Notes under the pieces: generated by a model
The model's input: only the letters and a program-made list of their open reading frames with translations
Database searches by the model: none
Told to the model about the DNA's origin: nothing
Position numbers and translations under genes: made by a program
Source: Pseudomonadota bacterium
GTDB lineage: Bacteria > Desulfobacterota > Desulfovibrionia > Desulfovibrionales > Desulfovibrionaceae
Assembly (NCBI GenBank): GCA_023417745.1
Contig: JAEZEM010000005.1
Location: 1-35,835 of the forward strand
Length of the DNA: 35,835 nt
Reading direction: 5' to 3'
Shown here: positions 1 through 7,583 of the stretch, piece by piece
Layout: each line of letters begins with the position of its first letter
Numbering within the stretch: the first letter of the stretch is position 1

Positions 1-546
1 ATTTTTCCAGTCCGTGGCCGGCGTCGGCGCGACCTGCACGGCCCGGCCGGGGACCTGGTCGCAGGGGAGCTTTTCCGGCGCGAAGACCGCGCTGCCGGCC
101 ACGTCCCAAAGGGGCATGTAGAAATAGCGGAAGGGAGGATTGAGCGAGGCGGCGATCTGGATGCCGTGCTCCTCGGGGAGCTCCATGGGCCAGGTGACGG
201 GCCAGTTGATCAGGGCCACCCGGCGGCCGACCCTGTTTTCGCTTTCCCAGAGGGTCTCGGCCATCAGCAGGCGTTTGTCGAAGGAGGTTTGCCAGGAGTT
301 GAGCTCCTCGCCGGGCAGGCGCACCATGAGGCTGGGAATGCCGCAGGTGCCGGGGCCGGCCCCGGTGACGATGGCGCACCAGGCCGCCGCGGTGAGCGGC
401 GGGAAGGTGGGGATGACGCGGGTGCTGAATCCGCCTTGCATGAGGCGGGCGAGGTTGGGCAGGCTCCCTTCGGCGGCGAACCGCTTGACGTAATCCGGCA
501 AGGCGGCATCAACGCCAAGCATCAGGAGTTTCTTTGCTTTTGCCAT
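1..546 (-). CDS. Type I phosphodiesterase / alkaline phosphatase superfamily protein, N-terminal part
   Basis: This is the first 182 codons of a gene that runs off the left edge. The start ATG at 546 has a GGAGGG ribosome site and lies one base after the stop of the dehydrogenase gene, so the two are an operon. The N-terminus (LLMLGVDAALPDYVKRF, then NLARLMQGG) is typical of the nucleotide pyrophosphatase/phosphodiesterase branch, in which the Asp of GVD is a metal ligand. The later FPPLTAAAW segment carries the likely nucleophile Thr. Family members hydrolyse phosphodiesters, phosphonates or sulfate esters, and the substrate cannot be told here. No signal peptide is visible, so a cytoplasmic site is likely. 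The family call is fairly firm; the specific function is open. Confidence 0.75.
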   Translation of the reverse strand, partial: MAKAKKLLMLGVDAALPDYVKRFAAEGSLPNLARLMQGGFSTRVIPTFPPLTAAAWCAIVTGAGPGTCGIPSLMVRLPGEELNSWQTSFDKRLLMAETLWESENRVGRRVALINWPVTWPMELPEEHGIQIAASLNPPFRYFYMPLWDVAGSAVFAPEKLPCDQVPGRAVQVAPTPATDWKN

Positions 547-547
547 G

Positions 548-1432
548 CTAGTGCCCTCCTTTCCAGAGATTGCCCAGGCATTTCCACATGACGGAGGTGT
601 CCTCGTCGCCGTAGCCCTGGGCGCAGGATGTCCTGTTGAGAAAATCCACGGTGCGGCCGAGCAGCGGCGGCGCGCCGGCTTGTTCGGCCATATCCACGCC
701 CAGGCGCACGTCCTTGGCCAAGAGGGCCACGGTGAAAGTGGGGTCGCCGTAGCGTTCGTCGCTCACGCGCTGGCCGAGTTCACGAAAGAGGTTGCTGACG
801 GTGCCGGCCTGGCTGGCGGTGATGATGTCGTAGAGTTGCGCCGGCTCAATGCCGACTTTCTCCGCCACGGCCATCATCTCGGCGGTCATGGCGTTTATGG
901 CTCCGAACATCATCTGGTTGAGGAGTTTGACCTTGTGGCCGGCCCCGCTGTCGCCCATATGCACGACATGGGCGGCGATCAGGCCCAGCAGCGGTTCGAC
1001 CCGCCGGCAGGCTTCGACGTCGCCGCCGACCGGCAAGGCCCATTTGCCGACGGTGGCCGGCCGGCCGAGAACCGGGGCGTCCAGGTAGTCCACGCCCTTT
1101 TGCTTGGCCGCGTTGGCCATGTCCCGGGTGGTCTGCGGCGCGCTCGTGCACATGTCGATGATGACCGTTCCCGGCGCGGCCGAATCCAGCAGCCCCTCCG
1201 GGCCGCTCACGCAAGCGGCGATCTCCGTCGGGCCCGGCAGGAACAGGATGATGCGGTCCGTGGCCCGGGCCAGTTCGCCCAAGCTCCCGTGCATGGCGAT
1301 GCCCATGTCCCGGCCCTTTTCCCGGCACGAGGCGAAGGCGTCGTAGCCGTGGACAGACAAGCCATTCTCCAGAAAAGCGGCCCCAACGGTCCGCCCCATG
1401 ACACCGGTTCCAACAATGCCTACCGTTTCCAT
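548..1432 (-). CDS. NAD(P)-dependent beta-hydroxyacid dehydrogenase (3-hydroxyisobutyrate dehydrogenase family)
   Basis: A 294-residue protein of normal length for the family that oxidises or reduces beta-hydroxyacids such as 3-hydroxyisobutyrate, tartronate semialdehyde, succinic semialdehyde or sulfolactaldehyde. The N-terminus GIVGTGVMG is the Rossmann dinucleotide loop. DAPVLGRPA corresponds to the substrate loop (usually DAPVSGG), and GAGHKVKLLNQMM holds the catalytic Lys and the conserved Asn. The ATG at 1432 is chosen because it directly precedes the Rossmann motif and has an AGAGG site; a longer in-frame start at 1549 would add 39 residues with no domain. It is followed after one base by the phosphodiesterase gene and lies downstream of the LacI-type regulator gene on the same strand. 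The substrate is not determined. Confidence 0.88.
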   Translation of the reverse strand: METVGIVGTGVMGRTVGAAFLENGLSVHGYDAFASCREKGRDMGIAMHGSLGELARATDRIILFLPGPTEIAACVSGPEGLLDSAAPGTVIIDMCTSAPQTTRDMANAAKQKGVDYLDAPVLGRPATVGKWALPVGGDVEACRRVEPLLGLIAAHVVHMGDSGAGHKVKLLNQMMFGAINAMTAEMMAVAEKVGIEPAQLYDIITASQAGTVSNLFRELGQRVSDERYGDPTFTVALLAKDVRLGVDMAEQAGAPPLLGRTVDFLNRTSCAQGYGDEDTSVMWKCLGNLWKGGH

Positions 1433-1590
1433 ATTAACCTCTGTACTCCATCGTTTCCGGCCCAAGCGCCGGCTGTCGCCAGATGCCCTTTCCGCCAGAG
1501 AGGTCTCCCAGAGCCGCGCGGGTCTCGTGTCGCGTTCGGGAAAGGCCATGACACTTTTGTGTGCCGTAATAAGATGTAATTATTATTCTA

Positions 1591-1619
1591 TTCACAAAAA
1601 AATAAATGTTTTTTGTGAA
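1591..1619. terminator. AT-rich inverted repeat between the regulator and dehydrogenase genes
   Basis: TTCACAAAAAA and TTTTTTGTGAA form a perfect 11-bp stem around a 7-base loop, eight bases past the stop of the LacI-type gene. It may terminate regulator transcription or act as an operator for the dehydrogenase gene that follows on the same strand. The stem has few G-C pairs, so the terminator reading is moderate. Confidence 0.45.
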
Positions 1620-1626
1620 CGCCACA

Positions 1627-2640
1627 CTAGAGCGGCCGGCAGGACTTGCGCAGCATGAGCTGCGTGTCCAGGCAGAGCCTGCGGGGCACGCCGTCGCCGG
1701 ATTCGATGAAGTCCATGAGCAGACTCACGGCAAGATGGCCGATATCCCAGCTCGGGACGTGCACCGTGGACAGCGGCGGGGAGGTGTAATTGGTGAATTC
1801 GATGTCGTCGAAGCCCATCAGGGAAATGTCTTCAGGCACCCGCAGCCCAAACTCGCGGATGGCCGCCAGGGCGCCGATGGCCAGGAAGTCGCTGGCGGCG
1901 AACACGGCCGTGGGGGGATTGGGCTGGTGGAGCAGGCGGCCCATGGCCTCCTTGCCGTTGAGCATGGTGGGCCGGCATTCGATGATGGAGGCGGGCTCGC
2001 AGGGGATGCCGTTGGCTTCCATGGCCGCCACGAAGCCCTCGTAGCGCCTTCTGGCCCGCAAGCTGCCCGAGCGCGGCCCCACGATCAGCCCAATGCGGCG
2101 ATGGCCCAGGCCCAGAAGATACTCCGTGGCCTTCACGGCCGCCTGAAAGTTGTCAATGCCCACATAGCTCAGCGGCACCGACTCGGGGAGGATTTCCCAG
2201 GCCACCAGGCAGGGCAGGCCCTTTTCGGCCAAGGAGAGGATGAGCGACTCGTTGGCCTGGCAGTAACCGGTGAGGATGACACCGGCCAGACGGCGCTCCA
2301 GGCATTTGTGCAGCAGCACCTCTTCGATTTCGGGATCGTAGCGGGTGTTGCTGACCATGACGGGGAATCCCCGCTCGTAGGCGTATTCCTCGATGGCCCC
2401 GACGGTGCTGGCAAAGACGGTGCCGCCGGTGGTGGGAATAAACACGCCCAGGACCGAGGATTTCCGGCGGGAGAGATCCGCGGCGCCGGCATTGTATATA
2501 TAATTGTTTTCGCGGATGATGCGTTCGATGTTCTCGCGGGTGGCCTTGCTGACGATCTGGGGGGAATGCAGGGCCCGCGACACCGTGGCCGGCGATACTC
2601 CGGCCATTTGGGCAACGTCCTGGATGGTAATCTGCGCCAT
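1627..2640 (-). CDS. LacI-family transcriptional regulator
   Basis: A 337-residue regulator. The N-terminal helix-turn-helix and hinge helix (TIQDVAQMAGVSPATVSRAL, residues about 4-23) are classic LacI/GalR. The rest is a periplasmic-binding-protein-like ligand domain with the usual VFAASDFLAIGAL and PEDISLMGFDDIEF segments near residues 240-280. The ATG at 2640 begins right at the helix-turn-helix and has an AGGAAG site; the longer in-frame start at 2754 would lie inside the operator. It lies upstream of the dehydrogenase/phosphodiesterase pair and divergent from the TauE/SafE gene, so it probably controls both sides and itself, binding a sugar or a related small metabolite. Confidence 0.93.
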   Translation of the reverse strand: MAQITIQDVAQMAGVSPATVSRALHSPQIVSKATRENIERIIRENNYIYNAGAADLSRRKSSVLGVFIPTTGGTVFASTVGAIEEYAYERGFPVMVSNTRYDPEIEEVLLHKCLERRLAGVILTGYCQANESLILSLAEKGLPCLVAWEILPESVPLSYVGIDNFQAAVKATEYLLGLGHRRIGLIVGPRSGSLRARRRYEGFVAAMEANGIPCEPASIIECRPTMLNGKEAMGRLLHQPNPPTAVFAASDFLAIGALAAIREFGLRVPEDISLMGFDDIEFTNYTSPPLSTVHVPSWDIGHLAVSLLMDFIESGDGVPRRLCLDTQLMLRKSCRPL

Positions 2641-2738
2641 GTGACTTCCTGGTGCTTGATGCCAATGCGGGATCGCCTGCGGTCCTTGGACTGCGCCTTC
2701 ACCTGTCGAGCCGAGAGGGGCGAGTAGCGGGTCAGCCA

Positions 2739-2756
2739 ATGAAAACGTTTTCATTC
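2739..2756. promoter_or_regulatory. LacI-family operator (perfect palindrome)
   Basis: AATGAAAACGTTTTCATT is a perfect 18-bp palindrome with the central CG typical of LacI/GalR operators. It lies about 100 bases upstream of the regulator's ATG, which suggests autoregulation. The link to this regulator is inferred from position and motif type. Confidence 0.75.
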
Positions 2757-2971
2757 AACAGCGTTTTTTTGTCAACAGAAAGCCATAATGTGACGTGTTT
2801 TTATTATTTTATAATATGTATCTTTTTCATGTCATGATTTTTAACATTAAATATGATTATTCGTATTAATTTTTAATTCGTGCTACATATGGCGGCGTTT
2901 GGCTGTTTTTAGTGTGAATAATCCGGGCTGAGCGCCGAATTGAAGCGCTGAAAAAGAATAGCCTTATATTC

Positions 2972-3011
2972 TTGACAGTTTGGATGTCATGAGGTCATGC
3001 AAACGTTTACA
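2972..3011 (+). promoter_or_regulatory. Candidate sigma-70 promoter with overlapping LacI-type half-palindrome
   Basis: TTGACA at 2972-2977 is a perfect -35 box; 17 bases later the -10 is weak (TCATGC at 2995-3000). TGCAAACGTTTACA at 2998-3011 is a near-palindrome with the same AAACGTTT core as the upstream operator and would overlap the transcription start, which fits repression of the exporter gene by the LacI-type protein. Confidence 0.5.
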
Positions 3012-3060
3012 TCATGCTGGCGGCCAAGCCCTGACGGGGCGGCAGCCAAGGAGGTCGTGT

Positions 3061-3810
3061 ATGGTGGCTTTGGCCGTGGCCGTGTTTATCGTCGGCGTGT
3101 TGACCGGCTTTACGGGCGTGGGCGGCGTCCTGGTCATTCCGGCCCTGCAGGCCGCCGCCGGTCTCCCTGTGCAGACCGCCATGGCCACGGCCATGTGCAG
3201 TTTCTTCGTCGTGGGAGGGCTGGCCGTTTGGCTCCAGCAACGACGCCATGCCATCGACTGGGCCCCGGCCCGGCCCTTGGCCCTGGCCGCCGCCGTAGCC
3301 AGCCTGCTTGGGGCCGTGGCCAACGCCCACGCCCCGGTCGGGTTCCTCAACCTGAGCCTGTCGCTGCTCATCATTTTTGCCGGGGCCTCGGCGCTGTTCC
3401 CGTTTCGGCGCGGCGCGCTCGTCCGTTACGACGGCCGCCTGACGCGGCACAAGGCGATCATGGTCGGCATCGGCGCCGGCGTGGGGTTTTTTTCGGGGCT
3501 GACCGGGGCGGGCGGCCCCGTCCTGTCCATACCGATCATGGTGGCCTTGGGGTTCCCGCCGTTGCTCTCCATCGCCGCCGGACAGGTGCTGCAAGTGGCG
3601 GTGGCCGGCAGCGGCACGCTGGGCAATCTCCTTTGCGGTTCCATTGATTTCACGGCGGCGGCCTGGATATCGGCCTTGCAGTCCGCCGGGCTTGTCCTGG
3701 GCATCCGCCTGTCCCATCGCGTCGCTCCCCATCGTCTCCGGCAGATCGTCGCCAGCGTTTGCCTGCTTGTGGGGCTGTACGGCATCATACGGCACTTGGC
3801 TTTGTTTTGA
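3061..3810 (+). CDS. TauE/SafE family sulfite/sulfonate exporter-like membrane protein
   Basis: A 249-residue, very hydrophobic protein with about eight membrane segments. It shows the two pseudo-repeats of the TauE/SafE family: GVLTGFTGVGGVLVIPALQ near the N-terminus and GVGFFSGLTGAGGPVLSIPIM in the middle. Family members move sulfite, sulfonates or other small organic anions out of the cell. The ATG at 3061 is chosen for its ideal AAGGAGG site at 3048-3054, six bases upstream; earlier in-frame starts at 2980 would lie inside the promoter. It is divergent from the LacI-type gene and has a LacI-type site at its promoter. The substrate is unknown. Confidence 0.88.
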   Translation: MVALAVAVFIVGVLTGFTGVGGVLVIPALQAAAGLPVQTAMATAMCSFFVVGGLAVWLQQRRHAIDWAPARPLALAAAVASLLGAVANAHAPVGFLNLSLSLLIIFAGASALFPFRRGALVRYDGRLTRHKAIMVGIGAGVGFFSGLTGAGGPVLSIPIMVALGFPPLLSIAAGQVLQVAVAGSGTLGNLLCGSIDFTAAAWISALQSAGLVLGIRLSHRVAPHRLRQIVASVCLLVGLYGIIRHLALF

Positions 3811-3983
3811 GTGTCGCGGCAGGGCCTGTCCCCGCGGCCGCACGCCCGACCCGTCCGCCCGTGCAACGTGGCGCGAAAAACGCGTGCAAATGCCCAGGCA
3901 ATGCCAGGCGCTTCCAGCTGTAGCGGTCGTATTTTGCTTTTCGCCGCCCGGGCCTCTCGACATAGCGCCCCGTTGCGGAAATG

Positions 3984-4012
3984 TTGACGCCAAGCGGCGG
4001 AATTCCTATGAA
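3984..4012 (+). promoter_or_regulatory. Sigma-70 promoter of the kinase/activator operon
   Basis: TTGACG (3984-3989) and TATGAA (4007-4012) are separated by exactly 17 bases. Transcription would begin near 4019, leaving a leader of about 40 bases before the ATG at 4058 and arguing against the GTG at 4019 as a start. Confidence 0.5.
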
Positions 4013-4057
4013 CACCGCGTGCAGCGTTTTATCCGCCAAAAACAAACCGAATTAGAC

Positions 4058-5779
4058 ATGACATGCCACGCTGTTGCATTGTCTCTTGCCATGCTGCTCC
4101 TGTCCTTTTTCTCCGGTCTCCCCGACAGCGCCCTGGCCCAGGAACCACTCCCGACCCGCCGCCCCCTCGTCATCGGCGGCGACAAGAACTACCCGCCCTA
4201 CGAATACCTTGACGAGAACGGCCAGCCGGCCGGCTTCAACGTTGATCTCTCCATGGCCGTGAGTGAGGCCATGGGCGTGCCCGTTCGCTTCGTGCTCATG
4301 GACTGGTCCCGCCTGCATCAGGCCTTGGCCGACGGCGCTGTGGACGTGCTCCAGCGCACGCCCTATTCCAACCTCTGGTTGCGCGAAGCCGATCTCACCC
4401 CGCCGCATACCACCATCAATCATGCCATTTTCGCCCGCAAAGGCACGCCGGCCGTCGCATCGCTGGAAGAACTCGCCGGCAAGCAGGTCATCGTCCACCC
4501 AGGCGGCAGCATCAACGACATCCTCGACGGCCTGGGCTACGAAAAGGACCTCATTTTCTCCAAAACGCCCGTAGGCGGCCTGCGCCGTCTGGCCTCGGGC
4601 GAGGGGGAGTACGCCGTGGTGGCCATGTTGCCCGGCCTTTTGGCCATGGAGCAGGACAAGCTCGACACCATCAAGGTCGTTGCCAAGAGCGTCACCGTCC
4701 AGCCCTACGGCTTCGCCGTGCGCCACGGCGACGACGCCACGCTCTCCCTGCTCAACGAAGGCCTGACCCTGGTCAAGCAGTCCGGCCGGTACCGGGAGCT
4801 GCGGCGCAAGTGGTTCGGGGTCATGGACGCCCAGGCGGTTTCCGCCGCCATGGTGCTTAAATACGCCGCTGTGGTGCTCGGTCCCTTGCTCCTGCTGCTG
4901 GGCTTGGCCGCGTTGTGGACGCGCGCGCTCAAAAAGCAGGTCGATCAGCGCACCCGCTCGCTCTCCGACGCCCTGGAGAAACTGCGCGAGAACCAGCAGC
5001 AGCTTGTCCAGGCCGGCAAGATGGCCGCCCTTGGCGTCCTGGTTTCCGGCGTGGCTCACGAGATCAACAATCCCAACGGGCTGATCCTGCTTAACGTGCC
5101 AATCCTTAAGAAACTCAGCGCCGAGGCCATGCGCGTCCTCGACGACGTCTACTGCGAGAAAGGCGATTTCCCCCTGGGCGGCGGCGCCTACTCGCGCCTG
5201 CGCGACAAGCTGCCGCGCATCGTCGACGTGGTGGAGGAAAGCGCCCAACGCATCCGCCGCATCGTCGAAGATCTGCGTGACTTCTCCCGCGTCGCTCCGG
5301 CCAGCGACCACCAGTCTTTTGACCTCGGCGCGGTCACGGAAAAGGCCGTGCGCCTGGTCGGCGGCTCCATCCACAAGGCGACCTCGCGGTTGCGCCTCGA
5401 CTTTCCGCCCGGCCTGCCGCCTGTCTGGGGCAACCCGATGCGCATCGAACAGGTGGCGGTCAACCTGCTCATAAACGCTTGCCAGGCTCTTCCCGAGCCT
5501 GATCGGGCCATCACCGTGTCCACGGCGGTCTCCGACGACGACAGGGCCGTGGTTCTGACCGTGGCCGACGAAGGCGAGGGCATCGCCGCCGAGGACATCG
5601 CCCGCCTGACCGATCCCTTTTTCACCACCAAGCGCGACAAGGGCGGCACCGGGCTCGGGCTGTCCGTCTCGGCCGGCATCGTCAAGGAGCACGGCGGTCG
5701 TCTGGAATTTTCCTCGGGCCTGGGGCAGGGGACCACGGCGCGCCTGATCCTGCCCGTGGCCTGCCCGGAGGCGTCATGA
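4058..5779 (+). CDS. Hybrid-sensor histidine kinase with periplasmic solute-binding sensor domain
   Basis: A 573-residue sensor kinase. Residues 1-28 form a signal peptide or first membrane segment ending ALAQ. Residues about 35-258 are a bacterial extracellular solute-binding protein family 3 domain (LVIGGDKNYPPYEYLDENG), which normally binds amino acids or small organic acids. A membrane helix follows at about 266-290, then a dimerisation domain with the phospho-acceptor His334 in VAHEINNPNG, and an HATPase domain with N-box NLLINACQAL, G1 DEGEGI, F-box PFFTT and G2 GGTGLGLSV. It has no receiver domain of its own. Its stop overlaps the start of the sigma-54 activator (ATGA), so the two are a translationally coupled pair. 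The ribosome site is poor, so the exact start is less sure than the domain call. Confidence 0.92.
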   Translation: MTCHAVALSLAMLLLSFFSGLPDSALAQEPLPTRRPLVIGGDKNYPPYEYLDENGQPAGFNVDLSMAVSEAMGVPVRFVLMDWSRLHQALADGAVDVLQRTPYSNLWLREADLTPPHTTINHAIFARKGTPAVASLEELAGKQVIVHPGGSINDILDGLGYEKDLIFSKTPVGGLRRLASGEGEYAVVAMLPGLLAMEQDKLDTIKVVAKSVTVQPYGFAVRHGDDATLSLLNEGLTLVKQSGRYRELRRKWFGVMDAQAVSAAMVLKYAAVVLGPLLLLLGLAALWTRALKKQVDQRTRSLSDALEKLRENQQQLVQAGKMAALGVLVSGVAHEINNPNGLILLNVPILKKLSAEAMRVLDDVYCEKGDFPLGGGAYSRLRDKLPRIVDVVEESAQRIRRIVEDLRDFSRVAPASDHQSFDLGAVTEKAVRLVGGSIHKATSRLRLDFPPGLPPVWGNPMRIEQVAVNLLINACQALPEPDRAITVSTAVSDDDRAVVLTVADEGEGIAAEDIARLTDPFFTTKRDKGGTGLGLSVSAGIVKEHGGRLEFSSGLGQGTTARLILPVACPEAS

Positions 5780-7188
5780 CGCAGGCCTGCTCCAACGGCC
5801 CCGGCATCTTGCTCGTGGACGACGAAGCCGACTGGCTTGAGTCCATGACCCTGCTGCTTGAGGTCTCGGCCGGCTTGGTGAACGTGCGTACCTGCCAGGA
5901 CAGCCGGCAAGTTCTGAACATCCTGGAGGCCGGCGGCATCGGCTTGGTGCTGCTCGACCTGACCATGCCCCACCTTTCCGGCGCCGAGCTGCTGGCCGCC
6001 ATTGCCGAGCGCCATCCCGACGTGGCCTGCATCGTGCTTTCCGGCATGAACCAGCTGGCCATGGCCGTTTCCTGCATGAAGCTTGGGGCTTACGACTACT
6101 ACGTCAAGACCGACGACGAGGCGCGCATCATCGGCGGCATCGTCCGGGCCATGCACATGCTTGAGCTGCGCGCGGAAAATCAGCAGGTGGCGAGCCAGGT
6201 GGTCTCCGGCCGGCTGCGCCGTCCCGAGGCTTTTGAGGCTATCTGCACGGAGAGCCCGACCATGCGCGCGGTTTTCGCCTACATCGAGGCCGTGGCCCAA
6301 AGCCCGAGGCCTCTTCTCGTCACCGGCGAATCCGGCGTCGGCAAAGAGGCCCTGGTGCGGGCCGCCCACGAGCTCAGCGGCCGGGCCGGCCGACTCGTGG
6401 CGCTCAACGTGGCTGGCCTGGATGACGCGGTTTTCACGGACACGTTGTTCGGCCACGTCCGGGGGGCCTTTACCGGAGCGGATCAGCCGCGACGGGGGCT
6501 GGTGGAGGAGGCGGCCGGCGGGACGCTGTTTCTTGACGAGATTGGCGACCTTTCCATTGCCTCCCAGGTGAAGCTGTTGCGCCTGCTCCAGGAGGGCGAA
6601 TACTATCCGCTGGGCAGTGATCGACCAAGCCGGCTGTGCGCCCGGGTCATCGCCGCCACCCACGCCGACTTGGCCGCCCGGGAGCGCGAAGGGCTTTTTC
6701 GGCGCGACCTCTACTTCCGCCTGCGTACCCACCATGTGGCCGTGCCGCCCTTGCGGGAACGCCCCGAGGACATCGCCGTGCTGCTGGATCATTTCCTGGG
6801 CGAGGCGGCGACGGCCATGGGCAAGCGCAAGCCCACGCCGCCGCCGGAGCTGGCCGCGCTGCTGGCGACCTACGCCTTTCCGGGCAACATTCGCGAGCTC
6901 GCGGCCATGGTCTACGACGCGGTGAGCCTCCATGACGGGCGCATGCTGTCCATGGGGAGCTTCAAGCGCCACGTGGGCGCGTCCGAGAGCGCGCCGGTCC
7001 CGGCGAGCGACGACAACCCGTTCGTGGGCCTTTCCTCCCTGCCGAGCTTCGCCCAGGCCGAGAAGCTGCTTTTGACCGAGGCCCTGTCCCGTTCGGCCGG
7101 CCGGCAAACCCTGGCGGCGCGGCTGCTTGGCGTCACCCAGTCGGCCCTGTCCAAACGCCTCAAGGTGCTACGCCAAAGCGACGATTAG
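5776..7188 (+). CDS. NtrC-type sigma-54-dependent response regulator
   Basis: A 470-residue activator. The receiver domain (about 9-125) has LLVDDEAD and the phospho-acceptor Asp61 in LLDLTMP. The AAA+ domain has Walker A GESGVGKE (184-191), an intact GAFTGA loop (230-235) that contacts sigma-54, and Walker B TLFLDEIGDL near 250. The C-terminal Fis-type helix-turn-helix is at about 430-467 (TLAARLLGVTQSALSKRLK). It starts by ATGA overlap with the kinase gene. Less than 300 bases downstream of its stop are an inverted repeat and a sigma-54 promoter, so the operon at 7584-11546 is its obvious target. It is active when phosphorylated by the adjacent kinase, by family analogy. Confidence 0.95.
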   Translation: MTQACSNGPGILLVDDEADWLESMTLLLEVSAGLVNVRTCQDSRQVLNILEAGGIGLVLLDLTMPHLSGAELLAAIAERHPDVACIVLSGMNQLAMAVSCMKLGAYDYYVKTDDEARIIGGIVRAMHMLELRAENQQVASQVVSGRLRRPEAFEAICTESPTMRAVFAYIEAVAQSPRPLLVTGESGVGKEALVRAAHELSGRAGRLVALNVAGLDDAVFTDTLFGHVRGAFTGADQPRRGLVEEAAGGTLFLDEIGDLSIASQVKLLRLLQEGEYYPLGSDRPSRLCARVIAATHADLAAREREGLFRRDLYFRLRTHHVAVPPLRERPEDIAVLLDHFLGEAATAMGKRKPTPPPELAALLATYAFPGNIRELAAMVYDAVSLHDGRMLSMGSFKRHVGASESAPVPASDDNPFVGLSSLPSFAQAEKLLLTEALSRSAGRQTLAARLLGVTQSALSKRLKVLRQSDD

Positions 7189-7272
7189 CCCGCCGCCTTC
7201 CCGCACCCGACCTGGGTCGCGACCAGACTTCCTCCAAAGGCTTGATTCTTCGGCTCCCGCCGCCGCTTTTCC

Positions 7273-7395
7273 TCGGCGAAGGGGTATGCCGACGGGCAAG
7301 TCATGCCGTTTGGCAAATCTTGCCAAAACGTCATGAACGCGTGCTTTGCGGCACAAGCGTCCGAAAGCTTGCCTGACGGCATACCCCTTCGCCGA
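7273..7395. repeat. Large inverted repeat (28-bp arms)
   Basis: The arms at 7273-7300 and 7368-7395 are reverse complements over 28 bp with two mismatches, around a 67-base centre. They share a core of GGCGAAGGGGTATGCC. The arms also end in GGCAAG/CTTGCC, the same word as in the central palindrome. It could terminate the activator gene, form a DNA structure for activator binding, or be a small palindromic mobile relic. Confidence 0.8.
7309..7327. promoter_or_regulatory. Putative upstream activator site for the sigma-54 activator
   Basis: TTTGGCAAATCTTGCCAAA has perfect 8-bp arms around a 3-base centre. It lies 134 bases upstream of the -24 element of the sigma-54 promoter, a normal distance for NtrC-type sites that act by DNA looping. 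Binding by the adjacent activator is inferred. Confidence 0.6.
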
Positions 7396-7460
7396 CGGAC
7401 TGGTTCTTGAACTGCCAAATTAGTCAATTATTCTTAGTTGGTTAAGTAAATATCCAGAAC

Positions 7461-7479
7461 TGGCATCGCTCCTGCTTTA
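7461..7479 (+). promoter_or_regulatory. Sigma-54 (-24/-12) promoter
   Basis: TGGCATCGCTCCTGCTTTA matches the sigma-54 consensus: the GG of TGGCA and the GC of TGC are separated by exactly 10 bases. It precedes the binding protein/dehydrogenase/cytochrome operon and follows a sigma-54 activator gene. Confidence 0.8.
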
Positions 7480-7583
7480 GCAAGGACGCCCCGAATAAGG
7501 GAGGCCCCGGCCTTGGAGGCCGGAGTCTGTTCGCGGCGCATGTCGGCGGAGAACGCCGCCTCATTCTCACGAGAGGAGCACAC

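Larger units (their letters stand above)
2641..3060. other. Divergent intergenic region of the regulator and exporter genes
   Basis: No coding region was seen in these 420 bases. The middle (about 2757-2970) is much more AT-rich than the flanking genes. It holds a perfect LacI-type palindrome near the regulator gene and a candidate promoter with a second, imperfect palindrome near the exporter gene; these are listed separately. Confidence 0.7.
7189..7583. other. Regulatory intergenic region upstream of the sigma-54 operon
   Basis: No gene was seen in these 395 bases. They hold a large inverted repeat, an internal perfect palindrome of the activator-site type, an isolated TGCCAAA half-site at 7413-7419 and a sigma-54 promoter. 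The leader after the promoter is about 100 bases long. Confidence 0.75.

Noticed and set aside
545..1579. Long plus-strand open frame opposite the dehydrogenase gene.
   Set aside because: It is the antisense shadow of a GC-rich gene with clear Rossmann motifs on the minus strand; its own translation is low-complexity and His/Gly-rich.
4019..4057. GTG at 4019 as start of the solute-binding kinase, giving a more basic N-terminus.
   Set aside because: It would lie at the predicted transcription start of the TTGACG-N17-TATGAA promoter; the ATG at 4058 begins a normal signal sequence.
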